DNA from: a virus
Strand: one strand, 5' to 3'
IMG/VR virus record: IMGVR_UViG_3300030506_000011
Coordinates: 1-64,000 of that record
Length of the DNA stretch: 64,000 bases
Positions 49,958 through 59,088 of this stretch are shown one piece after another. A program made the position numbers and the translations under genes. Position 1 is the stretch's first letter, and each line of letters begins with the position of its first letter. The notes beneath the pieces are model-generated. The model was not told the DNA's origin. It saw only the letters and a list, made by a program, of their open reading frames with translations, and did not search any database.

Positions 49958-50890
49958 ATGAACACAATATTGGAACAACAACTTAAGCTTAAATATAATA
50001 AGGTTAAAGTTAGTGGAGATTGGTTTTATATCCCTTGTCCTACCTGTGCACCTCATAATAAGAATAAAATGAAAAGATATGTGCCAGCAAATGGATATAA
50101 TAGTGGTTGTTTCATTTGCGGAATTAAACAGGATGTAGCAACTCTGGTAGATGGTTACTATATACCTTCTAATCTAGTAATTGAAGAAAAGGAAGAAGTA
50201 AGAGAAATAAACCAACTATCTCTGGTTCTTCCATATAATCATGCTATTCCAGTCAATCAATTAGCAGAAGATCATCCAGCAATTCAATTCTTGTATAAAG
50301 ATGAATTGAGAGACCTGGATACTTATGCTAATGAATACAAGATAGTGTTTGTGCCGTTTGAAGGTGGTAGGAACTTTCATAATGGTAGAACATATATTAC
50401 TAGTGCTGAGAGACTTATATTCCCGGTATACTTTAATAATAGTCTGGTAGGTTGGCAAATGAGAAGTATTCCTGGTACTATATATGGTGATTTGCAAAAT
50501 GTTGTAAAGTACTACCATCTATTTCATAAAGGTGATTACTTATATAACTATGACAATGCTAAAAAGTTTAAGCAAGTAATTGTAGTTGAAGGGGTTAAGA
50601 AAGCTTTAAAATTCCCTAATAGTGTGGCTACTTGGGGTTGTTGTATATCCAAGAATCAATTAAAGTTGATACAAACCTGGCCGGAAGTAGTTATGTTATT
50701 AGATTCAGATAAGAATAATGACAATACGCAAAAGATGGCTAATAAGTTTGTTGATAACATTAATTTAGGTGGGAGTTCCAAGGCCATAAATATAGATTTA
50801 GCAAAATACGATGCTTCTTCACCAGATGACTTACCTAAGGATATCTTGCAAGAAATAGTTGATAATGAATGGAGGATAAATGTACATTGA
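49958..50890 (+). CDS. dnaG-like: DnaG-type DNA primase (310 aa)
   Basis: N-terminal zinc-binding domain with CPTC (27-30) and CFIC (51-54), followed by a TOPRIM-type core: IVVEGVKKAL (Glu 211) and VVMLLDSDKNND (Asp 249 and 251). Short relative to cellular DnaG but normal for phage primases. It lies directly before the DnaB-type helicase gene, its expected partner at the replication fork. Confidence 0.8.
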   Translation: MNTILEQQLKLKYNKVKVSGDWFYIPCPTCAPHNKNKMKRYVPANGYNSGCFICGIKQDVATLVDGYYIPSNLVIEEKEEVREINQLSLVLPYNHAIPVNQLAEDHPAIQFLYKDELRDLDTYANEYKIVFVPFEGGRNFHNGRTYITSAERLIFPVYFNNSLVGWQMRSIPGTIYGDLQNVVKYYHLFHKGDYLYNYDNAKKFKQVIVVEGVKKALKFPNSVATWGCCISKNQLKLIQTWPEVVMLLDSDKNNDNTQKMANKFVDNINLGGSSKAINIDLAKYDASSPDDLPKDILQEIVDNEWRINVH

Positions 50891-51437
50891 AAATTCGAAT
50901 ACTGCTTTAATAGAGGAATTTTGCTATGAATTTGCTAAACAATGTAATTATGTGCTTACTAAGAGTTTAAAAAGCCAGTTATATAATCCAGTTAGTAAAG
51001 CATTGGCTATTAGTAGAGAGTTAGAGGTAGAGCCAAAAGTCTATGTAGCAGCTCATGTCTATTTCTCTCCTTTATTAAAAGGTTATACTAAACTGACTCC
51101 AAATCAGCTGTATACTAGAGATTCCAAGACTTATGTTGAAGAATATCTTAAATTTGACAGACATATAGATAGAGAGTTTGAGACTCAATGTAGAATATTG
51201 GCTGAATGCCTGGATAATGGCTGGAAAGAAAGATTAGCTTTATTAAATTCTACTTTAGACTTTTTACCCTGGTTTAGAGTATTAATATCTACGGAAAGAG
51301 ATGAAGAAATTATTAGAGTATATAGTGATGTAGCTACTAATATGTTAAGAAATGATAAACCTCTGCTAAACTATCTTAAGACAATTAAATCAGATAGTGG
51401 TCAGGGATTGGATTTTTCAAGGTTACCTAGATTATGA
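50880..51437 (+). CDS. Hypothetical replication-block protein (185 aa)
   Basis: Helical protein (LIEEFCYEFAKQCNYVLTKS) with no recognised motif. It lies between primase and helicase with overlaps on both sides (11 bases and ATGA), so a helicase loader or primosome component is conceivable. That is inference from position. Confidence 0.55.
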   Translation: MYIENSNTALIEEFCYEFAKQCNYVLTKSLKSQLYNPVSKALAISRELEVEPKVYVAAHVYFSPLLKGYTKLTPNQLYTRDSKTYVEEYLKFDRHIDREFETQCRILAECLDNGWKERLALLNSTLDFLPWFRVLISTERDEEIIRVYSDVATNMLRNDKPLLNYLKTIKSDSGQGLDFSRLPRL

Positions 51438-53845
51438 ATGATACAAATTTTACTGAGCCTTTAACCGATGCTGATTTTTCGGAATTGTTGATTAGGCATA
51501 TGCTATTATCTCCGGAAGTGAGTAATAAAGCTAAACAATTGAATATTGTAGGAGATGATTTAGTATTGGATGATACTTATGGTAATCAAGTATATAAAGA
51601 GCTGGTAAATATCATTAATAGTATAGATGTTAGACCAGTGCCAGCTAATACATTGTTGGATGGCTTAAAACATAAATTTGAGGATGGAACTTTAATTGAT
51701 AGTTTAAAAGATAATACACTTGAACTATTTGAGTACTTCTATAATGCAGATAGGTTGTTGGAGAGTCCTGAGTTCTTTGATAGTAGATTGTTACCTTTCC
51801 TAAAGAATAGGAGGGCACAGAAGCTTATTAATAAGTATAGGGATGATGTTCATACCTTAACCAGTGAATTAAATAAACTCAATTTAGATTTGGCTGGCGA
51901 TTCTCCTATGAGCAGGCCTAGGGTGATGAATCCTTTTAGTAGTATCATATTCAAGACTAAGAGTAGTATGATAGGTACAGGTTTAAGTAAGCTGGATGAG
52001 AAGTTGGATGGTGGACTATTATCTAGTGAATATGCTATGTTGCTAGGATTTTCAGGTGGGGGTAAATGTCATGGAAAAGGTACTAAAATATTAATGTATG
52101 ACGGTTCAATAAAGAATGTTGAAGATATTAAAGTGGGTGAATTACTAATGGGTAATGATTCAACATCTAGAGAAGTACTTAGTTTGGCTAGGGGTAGTGA
52201 GCAAATGTATAAGGTAATTCCTGTTAAGGGGGAACCTTGGACTTGTAATGAATCTCATATCCTTAGTTTAGTATGTAATACTCAATGTGGTTTTGGTTAT
52301 CAATATGGTAAGGGAAATATAGTTAATATGACAGTTAAGGATTATTGTGCTCTAATAAGAACTAAGAAAGATTGTCTTAAATTATATCGAATTGGTGTTG
52401 ATTATCCTGTTAAACCTTTGAATATGGACCCGTATATCTTCGGTTGTTGGATAGGAGATGGAACACGAGCAGCACCGAAGATTACAAATACTGATCCAGA
52501 AATTATTAGTGTAATGATGGAATGGGCTAAAATCAATAAATATAAGGTCAGACAGTATGATATTACTTATTGTTTTAGTAGAAAACCTGAAATAAATATA
52601 TTTCGTAATGAAATAAAAAGAGCTAATGGTAATAATCAAAAGAGAATTCCTAGTGATTATTTGATTAACTCTGAAAGTAATAGGTTGCAGTTATTAGCTG
52701 GTATTATAGATACTGATGGATATCTACATCATAACTTTTATGAAGTTGTAACTAAGTATGAAGGTTTGAGTCAAGATATTCTTTATTTAGCTAGAAGTTT
52801 AGGGTTCGCAGCATATAGTTATCCTAAAATAGCTACTATGAAAAGAGAGGATGGATCAATATACAGATGTAAAGTATATAGAGTTAATATAAGTGGACAC
52901 GTAAATAAAATTCCATGTAAAGTTATTAGAAAGCGGGCTGGGATAAGACAGCAGATTAAAGATGTATTACATGTTGGTTTTACTGTTGAGCCTATAAACG
53001 ATAGAGATTATTATGGTTTTGAATTATCAGGTAATCATCTTTATCTTTTGGGGGATTTTACAGTAACACATAATACAGCTGTAGGTACTAATATGGTGGG
53101 TATATCTGCGGAAATGGGTAGAAAGGCGGTTTATATATCTTGTGAAGAGCATGAAGATGATTTAAGCCAAAGATTCTATTCCAGAGTATTTAGAATACCA
53201 TATAGACAATTAAGACAAGGTAGTGCTAATATAGAATTGGAATCAAAGTTTAATGAAGAATTAACTACTGAGAAAATAAAATTTTTAAAAGATAATCTCT
53301 GTTTAATGGGTTTAAAGGGGATTGATGGTGCTATAACTCCTAATCTGCTATATGAATTGTTAAAACAAAACTATGAAGAAACTGGTTTTATACCAGAACT
53401 AGTAATGCTAGATCAATTACAATTCATAACTCCAGATGCACCTATAAGAAAGAATATGCAGACTTATGAGATTGAAGGTATGACTGCAGCTGAGTTAGAC
53501 CAATTATCACATAAACAAATAGGTGGTAAAGGATTTGTATTGTGGGTACAGCATCAAGCTAAAGGCAAGACTAGGGCATATTTTACTATAGATGAAATTC
53601 AAGGTTATAAAGCAATAGTAAATAAGCCAGACTTGGTTTTAGGTGTAGGCAGAGCTGGTGATAAAAGTGATGAGATAAACTTGTTTCCTTTAAAAATAAG
53701 ACATTCAGCTGACTTTAAAATAACTCTTAAGACTGAATTTGAATATATGACAGTAACATCCACGTTAGTTACTAATGACTTACCATATCAAAATTCTACC
53801 ATGACAGAAGTAGATCGTACTGGTATTAGACCAGTCACTTATTAA
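51434..53845 (+). CDS. dnaB-like: DnaB-type replicative helicase precursor with intein (803 aa)
   Basis: RecA-fold helicase interrupted at Walker A: extein reads LGFSGGGK then, after the intein, TAVGTNMVG, giving GGGKTAVG on splicing. Later motifs include RKAVYISCEEHEDDLSQR (motif 1a), LVMLDQLQFIT (Walker B) and FVLWVQHQAKG. Extein length is about 467 residues, normal for phage DnaB-like helicases. It unwinds DNA at the fork, partnered by the primase upstream. Without splicing the ATP site is destroyed, so activity depends on intein removal. Confidence 0.88.
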   Translation: MNDTNFTEPLTDADFSELLIRHMLLSPEVSNKAKQLNIVGDDLVLDDTYGNQVYKELVNIINSIDVRPVPANTLLDGLKHKFEDGTLIDSLKDNTLELFEYFYNADRLLESPEFFDSRLLPFLKNRRAQKLINKYRDDVHTLTSELNKLNLDLAGDSPMSRPRVMNPFSSIIFKTKSSMIGTGLSKLDEKLDGGLLSSEYAMLLGFSGGGKCHGKGTKILMYDGSIKNVEDIKVGELLMGNDSTSREVLSLARGSEQMYKVIPVKGEPWTCNESHILSLVCNTQCGFGYQYGKGNIVNMTVKDYCALIRTKKDCLKLYRIGVDYPVKPLNMDPYIFGCWIGDGTRAAPKITNTDPEIISVMMEWAKINKYKVRQYDITYCFSRKPEINIFRNEIKRANGNNQKRIPSDYLINSESNRLQLLAGIIDTDGYLHHNFYEVVTKYEGLSQDILYLARSLGFAAYSYPKIATMKREDGSIYRCKVYRVNISGHVNKIPCKVIRKRAGIRQQIKDVLHVGFTVEPINDRDYYGFELSGNHLYLLGDFTVTHNTAVGTNMVGISAEMGRKAVYISCEEHEDDLSQRFYSRVFRIPYRQLRQGSANIELESKFNEELTTEKIKFLKDNLCLMGLKGIDGAITPNLLYELLKQNYEETGFIPELVMLDQLQFITPDAPIRKNMQTYEIEGMTAAELDQLSHKQIGGKGFVLWVQHQAKGKTRAYFTIDEIQGYKAIVNKPDLVLGVGRAGDKSDEINLFPLKIRHSADFKITLKTEFEYMTVTSTLVTNDLPYQNSTMTEVDRTGIRPVTY
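52067..53074 (+). mobile_element. Intein with LAGLIDADG endonuclease domain (336 aa)
   Basis: Residues 212-547. The first residue is Cys (CHGKGTKILMYDGSIKNVED, block A), CNESHILS is block B (TxxH-like), and the end is YYGFELSGNHLYLLGDF then TVTHN, followed by Thr as +1 nucleophile. Between them are two LAGLIDADG-like motifs: IFGCWIGDGTRA and LLAGIIDTDGYLHH, both with the acidic residue. It is therefore a full-length, probably mobile intein. The +1 Thr and penultimate His-Asn are as expected for splicing. Confidence 0.92.
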
Positions 53846-53850
53846 ATTTT

Positions 53851-54270
53851 ATGGGAGAAACACTTAATGAAGATACCTTATACTATTTCTTATGCCCATT
53901 TAAGGATAGGTACTATACGTTATATTTAGGCTGGTTGAATAAGATACTAATTGAAGCTTTTAGGAAGTTGGGTGAGGAAGAGGGACATATTTATATACAG
54001 AGTGAATTTGAACAACATACTTTCATTAATTATATAGACCAGCCCCTTTTCCTCATCGAATTTGATAAAGAAGGCATTGAGAAGTATTATAGTGATGACC
54101 ATGAATTAGAATTAGAGCCGGAAGAAGGAGAGGTTTATAAAGATAATGAACCTGACACTATTAATTATCCAGCTTACTTTACTAAAGGTATTGAATCACT
54201 TCTAGATTATAAATTAGGCAAACATTTATATGCTAATGTAGAAGGAGAATGGATACAGATAAAATTATGA
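53851..54270 (+). CDS. Hypothetical acidic protein (139 aa)
   Basis: Strongly acidic (ELELEPEEGEVYKDNEPDT), with aromatic N-terminal half (YYFLCPFKDRYYTLYLGWLN). It lies between the helicase and DNA polymerase genes. No family recognised; a polymerase accessory is possible from context. Confidence 0.55.
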   Translation: MGETLNEDTLYYFLCPFKDRYYTLYLGWLNKILIEAFRKLGEEEGHIYIQSEFEQHTFINYIDQPLFLIEFDKEGIEKYYSDDHELELEPEEGEVYKDNEPDTINYPAYFTKGIESLLDYKLGKHLYANVEGEWIQIKL

Positions 54271-57005
54271 TGACAATTGATGAATTTTTAACAGAATATA
54301 ATACATATAGAGTAGCTGGAGCTTCATTTATACAACCTTCAGGAGATCACGAAGCCAAGTTGATGTTAGTTCTTAGTTATCCTAGTTATGATGCTCTACA
54401 AACTGGTAACTTATTAGCTGGGGATAATGGTGATGAACTTAAAGCAGCCCTGGATTTGGCCGGCTTTCAAGAATCTGATTATTATTTAACTGCTATGGTT
54501 AAATTTGATGTAGGTTCAGCCGGAAAGCCTACTAAACAGATGATTGAACAATGTAGCGGTGTACTGGATTTTGAGATTAAAACAGTTAAACCTAGATTGA
54601 TCCTTACTTTAGGAGCTGAGCCGTTTAAAAGGATTAAGAAAGAGAAAAGCAAGGTTACTAGTTATTTAGGCAATATTATAGATTGTCCTTATGACTGCAA
54701 GCTGTTACCTAACTATTCTCCTGGAATGATAGTTGGCCAGGACCCTACACTAAGGTCTGCATTTAGAGAGGTGTTTACTCTAGCTAAAAGATTTATAGAA
54801 GATAAGCTGGATTATACTAGATATGATAAACTAGTAGTAGATGACCCTGAATTAAGTAAAGTTATTATACAAGAATATATAGATAAGAAGGCATTCCTAG
54901 TAGGTTATGATGGAGAATGGAAGGGGAAGAAGATGACTGATGATGAGGTCATGTATACTTTTCAGTATTCTTGTGAACCTAATGTAGCTATTGTATTGGA
55001 TATTTCAAAAGATGGTGTAACTGAGAATAAAGAATTACTTGATACAGTAAAGCCATTATTAGAACATCCACAAGTACAAAGAATGGGTTGGAATATTAGA
55101 GTTGATGATGAAAGGCTTAAATTGAGAGGGTTTAATTTATCTGATGACACTCTATTCTTTGATGGTATGAAAGCTTGTGGATTCTTAGATAGTAGGTATC
55201 CTAAAGGTCTAGAAACTGGTATTAAGTACTTCACTAACTATAAACCTTATTATAAAGAGATGCCAGATCTCCTCAAAAAGCATGGGTTGAAGTGGGAAGA
55301 GTTAGCCCAATTAAAGTTATTAGAGCCTGATTTCTTTTATGAGTATTGTGGTGGTGATGCAGTAGCTCATAGGACTGCTTGTTTAGCTATGAAGGAAAGT
55401 ATGGATAAGTTACCAGAGAAAGTAAGAACTTACTTTTATAATACATATCTACCTTTAACTCATTATTTCATGGATTTGGAGTTAGCTGGGATACCTATAG
55501 ATTTGGTGAAAATGGAAGAAATGACTAATCAATATGTATCTAAATATGAAGAACTTAAAGATATATTAAAAACTAGATTAACTGGTATCTTCCCAGATTT
55601 TAATCCAGCTAGTGCACCTCAAAAGAAGAAGTTATTATATCAAGTACTCGGTTTAGCCCCAGCCTTTTATACTAAAAAAGGAAAGATTAAACCCAGAGCT
55701 TGGTACGATCAACAAAAAGCAGGTACAAAGAAGCATTATTCTCCTAGTACTAATAGTAAATCATTAAGTACTATATGTTTCGATCTAGAGAAGGAATTGG
55801 AAAAACCACAACCAGATAACTTAATACAGGATAAATATATTATAGTTAAGAATCTATTAGATTTAACTAGAGTAGGAGTATTTGCTACTAAGTTCTTGTG
55901 TAAAACTGGTACTGAGTTTGAAGAAATAGATGAAGCAGATCTGGAAGGTGATGCTGACGAGGATGCCAAAAAGAGTTCATATTGGGCGGCTATTTGTAAA
56001 GATGGCAAGATTCACCCAAGTTTTTATGAATGCTTGGATAACTTTAGAAGTAGTAGCAAGCCTAATGTACAGAATCCAGCTTCCAAAGTGTTAAGTAATA
56101 TCCCTAATATATTTGTGCCTGGTTATAGTTTAATGAGTAAAGATGACCAAAAGAAGAATTATCATCTAATACCAAGTAATCTTAGACATATATTCTATTC
56201 CGGGGACCCTGATTGGTATTGGGCTGAGATCGACATAGCCAGTGCCGACCTCGGAATATTAGCATTCCTAAGTAAAGACCCTAAATATATAAATGACATT
56301 CTTAGTGGTGGATTTCATTTAACCAAAGCTAGAGAGTATTTCCAAGACCCAAATGTAACTAAAAACGATTATTCTAAATATGTGTCAGCAAAGTCTATTA
56401 CATTTAGAGTATCATACACTTCAGAACTATTAGCTGCCTCAATGCCTATTCAAGCAGAGATTTATGCAGAAAGTGGCATTTATCTACCTATTCAACGTAT
56501 CGAATATGCTTTGAAGACATGGGAGCAATATACACAATATATGGAGTTTAGGAAGCAATGTATGCAGCAAGTAGAAGAATATAAGTATATAGAGAATGCT
56601 AGAGGTTTAAAATACCATTTCGAAGATAGTGATGACTTTAGAATATTGGCTGGTTGGAAGAATGAAAGTTTGGCTTTTCCACCTGCTAGTGAATTAGCAT
56701 TGTTTATGTGGGATATATGTGTAACTATGAAACGTTATCTAGTTAAAGAAGGGGTCTGGATGAAGTGGATTAAACCAGTAAATAGTGTTCATGATGCTGC
56801 ATATTATCTTGTACATAAAGATGTTATGAAAGATAATTGGTTTCCTGAAGTTTGTAAGAACTACTTTACTAAAGAATGTAAAATAGCTACTGGTGATACT
56901 TTAGGAATGGAAATGTCAGTAGGAGATAGATGGAAATGTAAGGAGGAGGCTTTTCATGGGGAGACGGTCTGGGACTTCAATAATAAATGCTGGAATTGGA
57001 AATAA
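54267..57005 (+). CDS. polA-like: DNA polymerase I family with N-terminal UDG-like domain (912 aa)
   Basis: Start at 54267 chosen because it makes the usual ATGA junction; an in-frame ATG 18 bases upstream is possible. Residues 1-175 resemble a family 4-type uracil-DNA glycosylase (LMLVLSYPSYDAL, LAGDNGDELKAALDLAGF, LTAMVKFDVG, PRLILTLGAEPFKRI). A 3'-5' exonuclease follows (GYDGEWKG; RMGWNIRVDDERLKLRG; YEYCGGDAVAHRTACLAM). Polymerase motifs: A EIDIASADLGILAFLS (the usual Glu of DxSQIE is Asp here), B KYVSAKSITFRVSYTSE, C INSVHDAAYYL region (Glu of HDE is Ala). Probably the replicative polymerase. Confidence 0.88.
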   Translation: MMTIDEFLTEYNTYRVAGASFIQPSGDHEAKLMLVLSYPSYDALQTGNLLAGDNGDELKAALDLAGFQESDYYLTAMVKFDVGSAGKPTKQMIEQCSGVLDFEIKTVKPRLILTLGAEPFKRIKKEKSKVTSYLGNIIDCPYDCKLLPNYSPGMIVGQDPTLRSAFREVFTLAKRFIEDKLDYTRYDKLVVDDPELSKVIIQEYIDKKAFLVGYDGEWKGKKMTDDEVMYTFQYSCEPNVAIVLDISKDGVTENKELLDTVKPLLEHPQVQRMGWNIRVDDERLKLRGFNLSDDTLFFDGMKACGFLDSRYPKGLETGIKYFTNYKPYYKEMPDLLKKHGLKWEELAQLKLLEPDFFYEYCGGDAVAHRTACLAMKESMDKLPEKVRTYFYNTYLPLTHYFMDLELAGIPIDLVKMEEMTNQYVSKYEELKDILKTRLTGIFPDFNPASAPQKKKLLYQVLGLAPAFYTKKGKIKPRAWYDQQKAGTKKHYSPSTNSKSLSTICFDLEKELEKPQPDNLIQDKYIIVKNLLDLTRVGVFATKFLCKTGTEFEEIDEADLEGDADEDAKKSSYWAAICKDGKIHPSFYECLDNFRSSSKPNVQNPASKVLSNIPNIFVPGYSLMSKDDQKKNYHLIPSNLRHIFYSGDPDWYWAEIDIASADLGILAFLSKDPKYINDILSGGFHLTKAREYFQDPNVTKNDYSKYVSAKSITFRVSYTSELLAASMPIQAEIYAESGIYLPIQRIEYALKTWEQYTQYMEFRKQCMQQVEEYKYIENARGLKYHFEDSDDFRILAGWKNESLAFPPASELALFMWDICVTMKRYLVKEGVWMKWIKPVNSVHDAAYYLVHKDVMKDNWFPEVCKNYFTKECKIATGDTLGMEMSVGDRWKCKEEAFHGETVWDFNNKCWNWK

Positions 57006-57049
57006 GTCTGATTCTATAGCAAACAACAAACAATAATAACAACAACTAT

Positions 57050-57832
57050 ATGTTAATAATTAATCTAAATACTAAACGTGTCAATCAAAGCACCATTGAC
57101 CCCGACATTGTAATCTTGACTGGTGCATCACAAGAACTGATTACTAGCCTGCAAAAGCATGTATTGTCAGCGTCTGGTACAGCCAAGATTTCAACTAATG
57201 AGATTCCGGTAAATACTAATAGGGTTAGTAGGACAGTGCCAGAAAGTACTTATGCTTCAGCTGATTCAAATTTCACTGAGAACTTTGAGAAGCTGAGTGA
57301 GGTAATTGATAATATTACCAACAATGCATTTGAGCCTGCAGTTAAGGTTAAGACTACAAACTCAAAGCCTAACCGTACTTTGCTCAGGAATAAGGTTAAG
57401 GCTAAGGCTAAGAAGAATGTAGTACCTGCTCCTTATACACGTGACTTGTTGACAGTAATTGACGATCTTTTAAGTAATGAAGACTTTGTAAGTGAAGTAA
57501 GAGCTACCTATCTTGATAGAGGTAATTTCATTTCTGAGAATACCATTCTTACACCTCAAAATGTTAAAGTAGCATTGGCTTTGTGGGGGTATTATGGAAT
57601 ACAGAATCCATTTAGCTCTAGTAACGGAGTTGATACTATTAAAAGTAATATCCGGACTAGCCAAGATACTATTATAAGGTTGAATTCGAAGTTTAAAATT
57701 CTTTATGTAGAGGGTGATGGTTCTTCAACCAAATATAGTGTTAGTGAAGAATTCGATCAGATTGTAAGACTGGTGCTTGCTTCTGACGAATTTATGGATC
57801 TTGCTCAAGTCTTGCCAGCCTATAAAAGTTAA
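57050..57832 (+). CDS. Hypothetical protein (260 aa)
   Basis: N-terminal segment of beta/alpha character, a Lys-rich linker (LRNKVKAKAKKNVVPA, about 113-128), then a C-terminal helical domain (DLLTVIDDLLSNEDFVSEV). Basic linker suggests nucleic-acid binding. Codon choice is slightly richer in G/C than the neighbours. A perfect terminator follows. Confidence 0.6.
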   Translation: MLIINLNTKRVNQSTIDPDIVILTGASQELITSLQKHVLSASGTAKISTNEIPVNTNRVSRTVPESTYASADSNFTENFEKLSEVIDNITNNAFEPAVKVKTTNSKPNRTLLRNKVKAKAKKNVVPAPYTRDLLTVIDDLLSNEDFVSEVRATYLDRGNFISENTILTPQNVKVALALWGYYGIQNPFSSSNGVDTIKSNIRTSQDTIIRLNSKFKILYVEGDGSSTKYSVSEEFDQIVRLVLASDEFMDLAQVLPAYKS

Positions 57833-57844
57833 GTAAATAACCTC

Positions 57845-57878
57845 AGCCCCAATAACATCTAGTTGTTGGGGCTTTTTC
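57845..57878 (+). terminator. Rho-independent terminator
   Basis: AGCCCCAA (57845-57852) pairs with TTGGGGCT (57866-57873), followed by TTTTC. Confidence 0.88.
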
Positions 57879-57880
57879 TT

Positions 57881-58381
57881 ATGGATGACCCAATTTTATA
57901 CATAACATTTAAAGATACTGTATCTAGTAGTAATGACAAAGGTTTAGGTATAGTGGTTGAGAATTTACGTAATCAACTTCTTAATGTAGCAGACAAAATT
58001 AAGGCTGATCCTGAAACCATCTATCATTATATTAGACAAGATTTACCTATTCTTCAGATTAATTTATCAGCTCCAATAATTGTATCGCCCAGTGCTGGCT
58101 GGCCCCCACCTCAAGAAACAAATAATACACAGATTAATGGTGAACAAACTTTAATAGATCAAATTTTCAAAGATCTAAAGAAAACCCATAAAAGTGAAGC
58201 AATAATCAAATATATGGTTCAAAATTCTGGTATTGACCTTACCGTAGACCAGATAGCCCAAGGAGCTTCAATAACTAAACAAGAACTGACTTCCTGGTTA
58301 TCTCAAACAGCTAAAAAGATTCCTGCAATAGAAAATACTTCTAGAGGAATATACAAATTTAACCCTAATCAATTAACTTAA
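57881..58381 (+). CDS. Winged-helix-like protein, paralogue 1 (166 aa)
   Basis: The start at 57881 is immediately after the terminator. N-terminal alpha/beta segment (ILYITFKDTVSSSNDKGLGI), a Pro-rich linker (about 80-95), then a C-terminal domain (about 105-163) with helices like a winged helix: SEAIIKYMVQNSGIDLTVDQ, KQELTSWLSQTAKKIPAIEN, RGIYKFNP. It is a diverged tandem duplicate of the next gene. Possible DNA-binding regulator or virion protein. Confidence 0.6.
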   Translation: MDDPILYITFKDTVSSSNDKGLGIVVENLRNQLLNVADKIKADPETIYHYIRQDLPILQINLSAPIIVSPSAGWPPPQETNNTQINGEQTLIDQIFKDLKKTHKSEAIIKYMVQNSGIDLTVDQIAQGASITKQELTSWLSQTAKKIPAIENTSRGIYKFNPNQLT

Positions 58382-58384
58382 ACT

Positions 58385-59029
58385 ATGCCTGTCCCAACTA
58401 ATAAAATCAGCCTCCTATTTACAGTTCCTTTAGAATCGAGTGACTCCAAAGTAGTAAGAGCTGCTTATAAAGAGCTAGCTTCCCAAGTCCTAAGATTTGC
58501 TGAAGCTATTAAAATTGATCCTAATATCATGATTGTACATACTACAGTCTCTGAAGACCTCAAAGACCTTAAAGCTTGTACTCATACTATAGTTGACCCC
58601 AAACTAGCAGAACTCCAAACCATTAATAAGAAAGTAGCTAGTGGTAAGTCTGCGGTAGATAATCCTAATCAACCTATTACTGAACTTTCTAAAGGGTTTG
58701 AAGATGAACCGGCTAGAGTTACTTCAATGCCTATGTCTGAATGGAAGGAAGAGAAGGAGGCAGTATCTATTCCAGTAGTAGATGTAGATAAGTTGAAGGA
58801 GAAGCTGCTTGAGCAATTTCAAAGATTAACTACCAAGACCAAGGCTGTGATTGAGTTTCTAGCCAATAATCATGATAAGGAAGTAACTAGTGAAGAGATT
58901 GCTACTGGAGCTAAACTAGAAGCTAAAGAGATTACTAGCTGGCTTAGTCAAACTGGTAAAACAGTTAAAGCACTTGAGAATGTTAAACGTGGTGTTTATA
59001 AGCTTAATTCAACTAAGGTGAAGATTTAA
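58385..59029 (+). CDS. Winged-helix-like protein, paralogue 2 (214 aa)
   Basis: Same architecture as the 166-aa neighbour: N-terminal segment (ISLLFTVPLESSDSKVVRAA), a longer linker, then the C-terminal domain TKAVIEFLANNHDKEVTSEE, EITSWLSQTGKTVKALEN, RGVYKLNS, closely matching the paralogue (SWLSQT, RGxYKxN). Longer because of an acidic linker (residues about 95-140). Likely homologous DNA-binding or oligomerisation domain. Confidence 0.6.
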   Translation: MPVPTNKISLLFTVPLESSDSKVVRAAYKELASQVLRFAEAIKIDPNIMIVHTTVSEDLKDLKACTHTIVDPKLAELQTINKKVASGKSAVDNPNQPITELSKGFEDEPARVTSMPMSEWKEEKEAVSIPVVDVDKLKEKLLEQFQRLTTKTKAVIEFLANNHDKEVTSEEIATGAKLEAKEITSWLSQTGKTVKALENVKRGVYKLNSTKVKI

Positions 59030-59035
59030 TTTAGC

Positions 59036-59082
59036 AGCTCCTTAATAGTAAGTATTCAATTACTGAAATTAAGGAGCTTTCT
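59036..59082 (+). terminator. Hairpin terminator
   Basis: AGCTCCTTAAT (59036-59046) pairs with ATTAAGGAGCT (59068-59078), 11 bp, followed by TTCTTT. Confidence 0.75.
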
Positions 59083-59088
59083 TTAATT

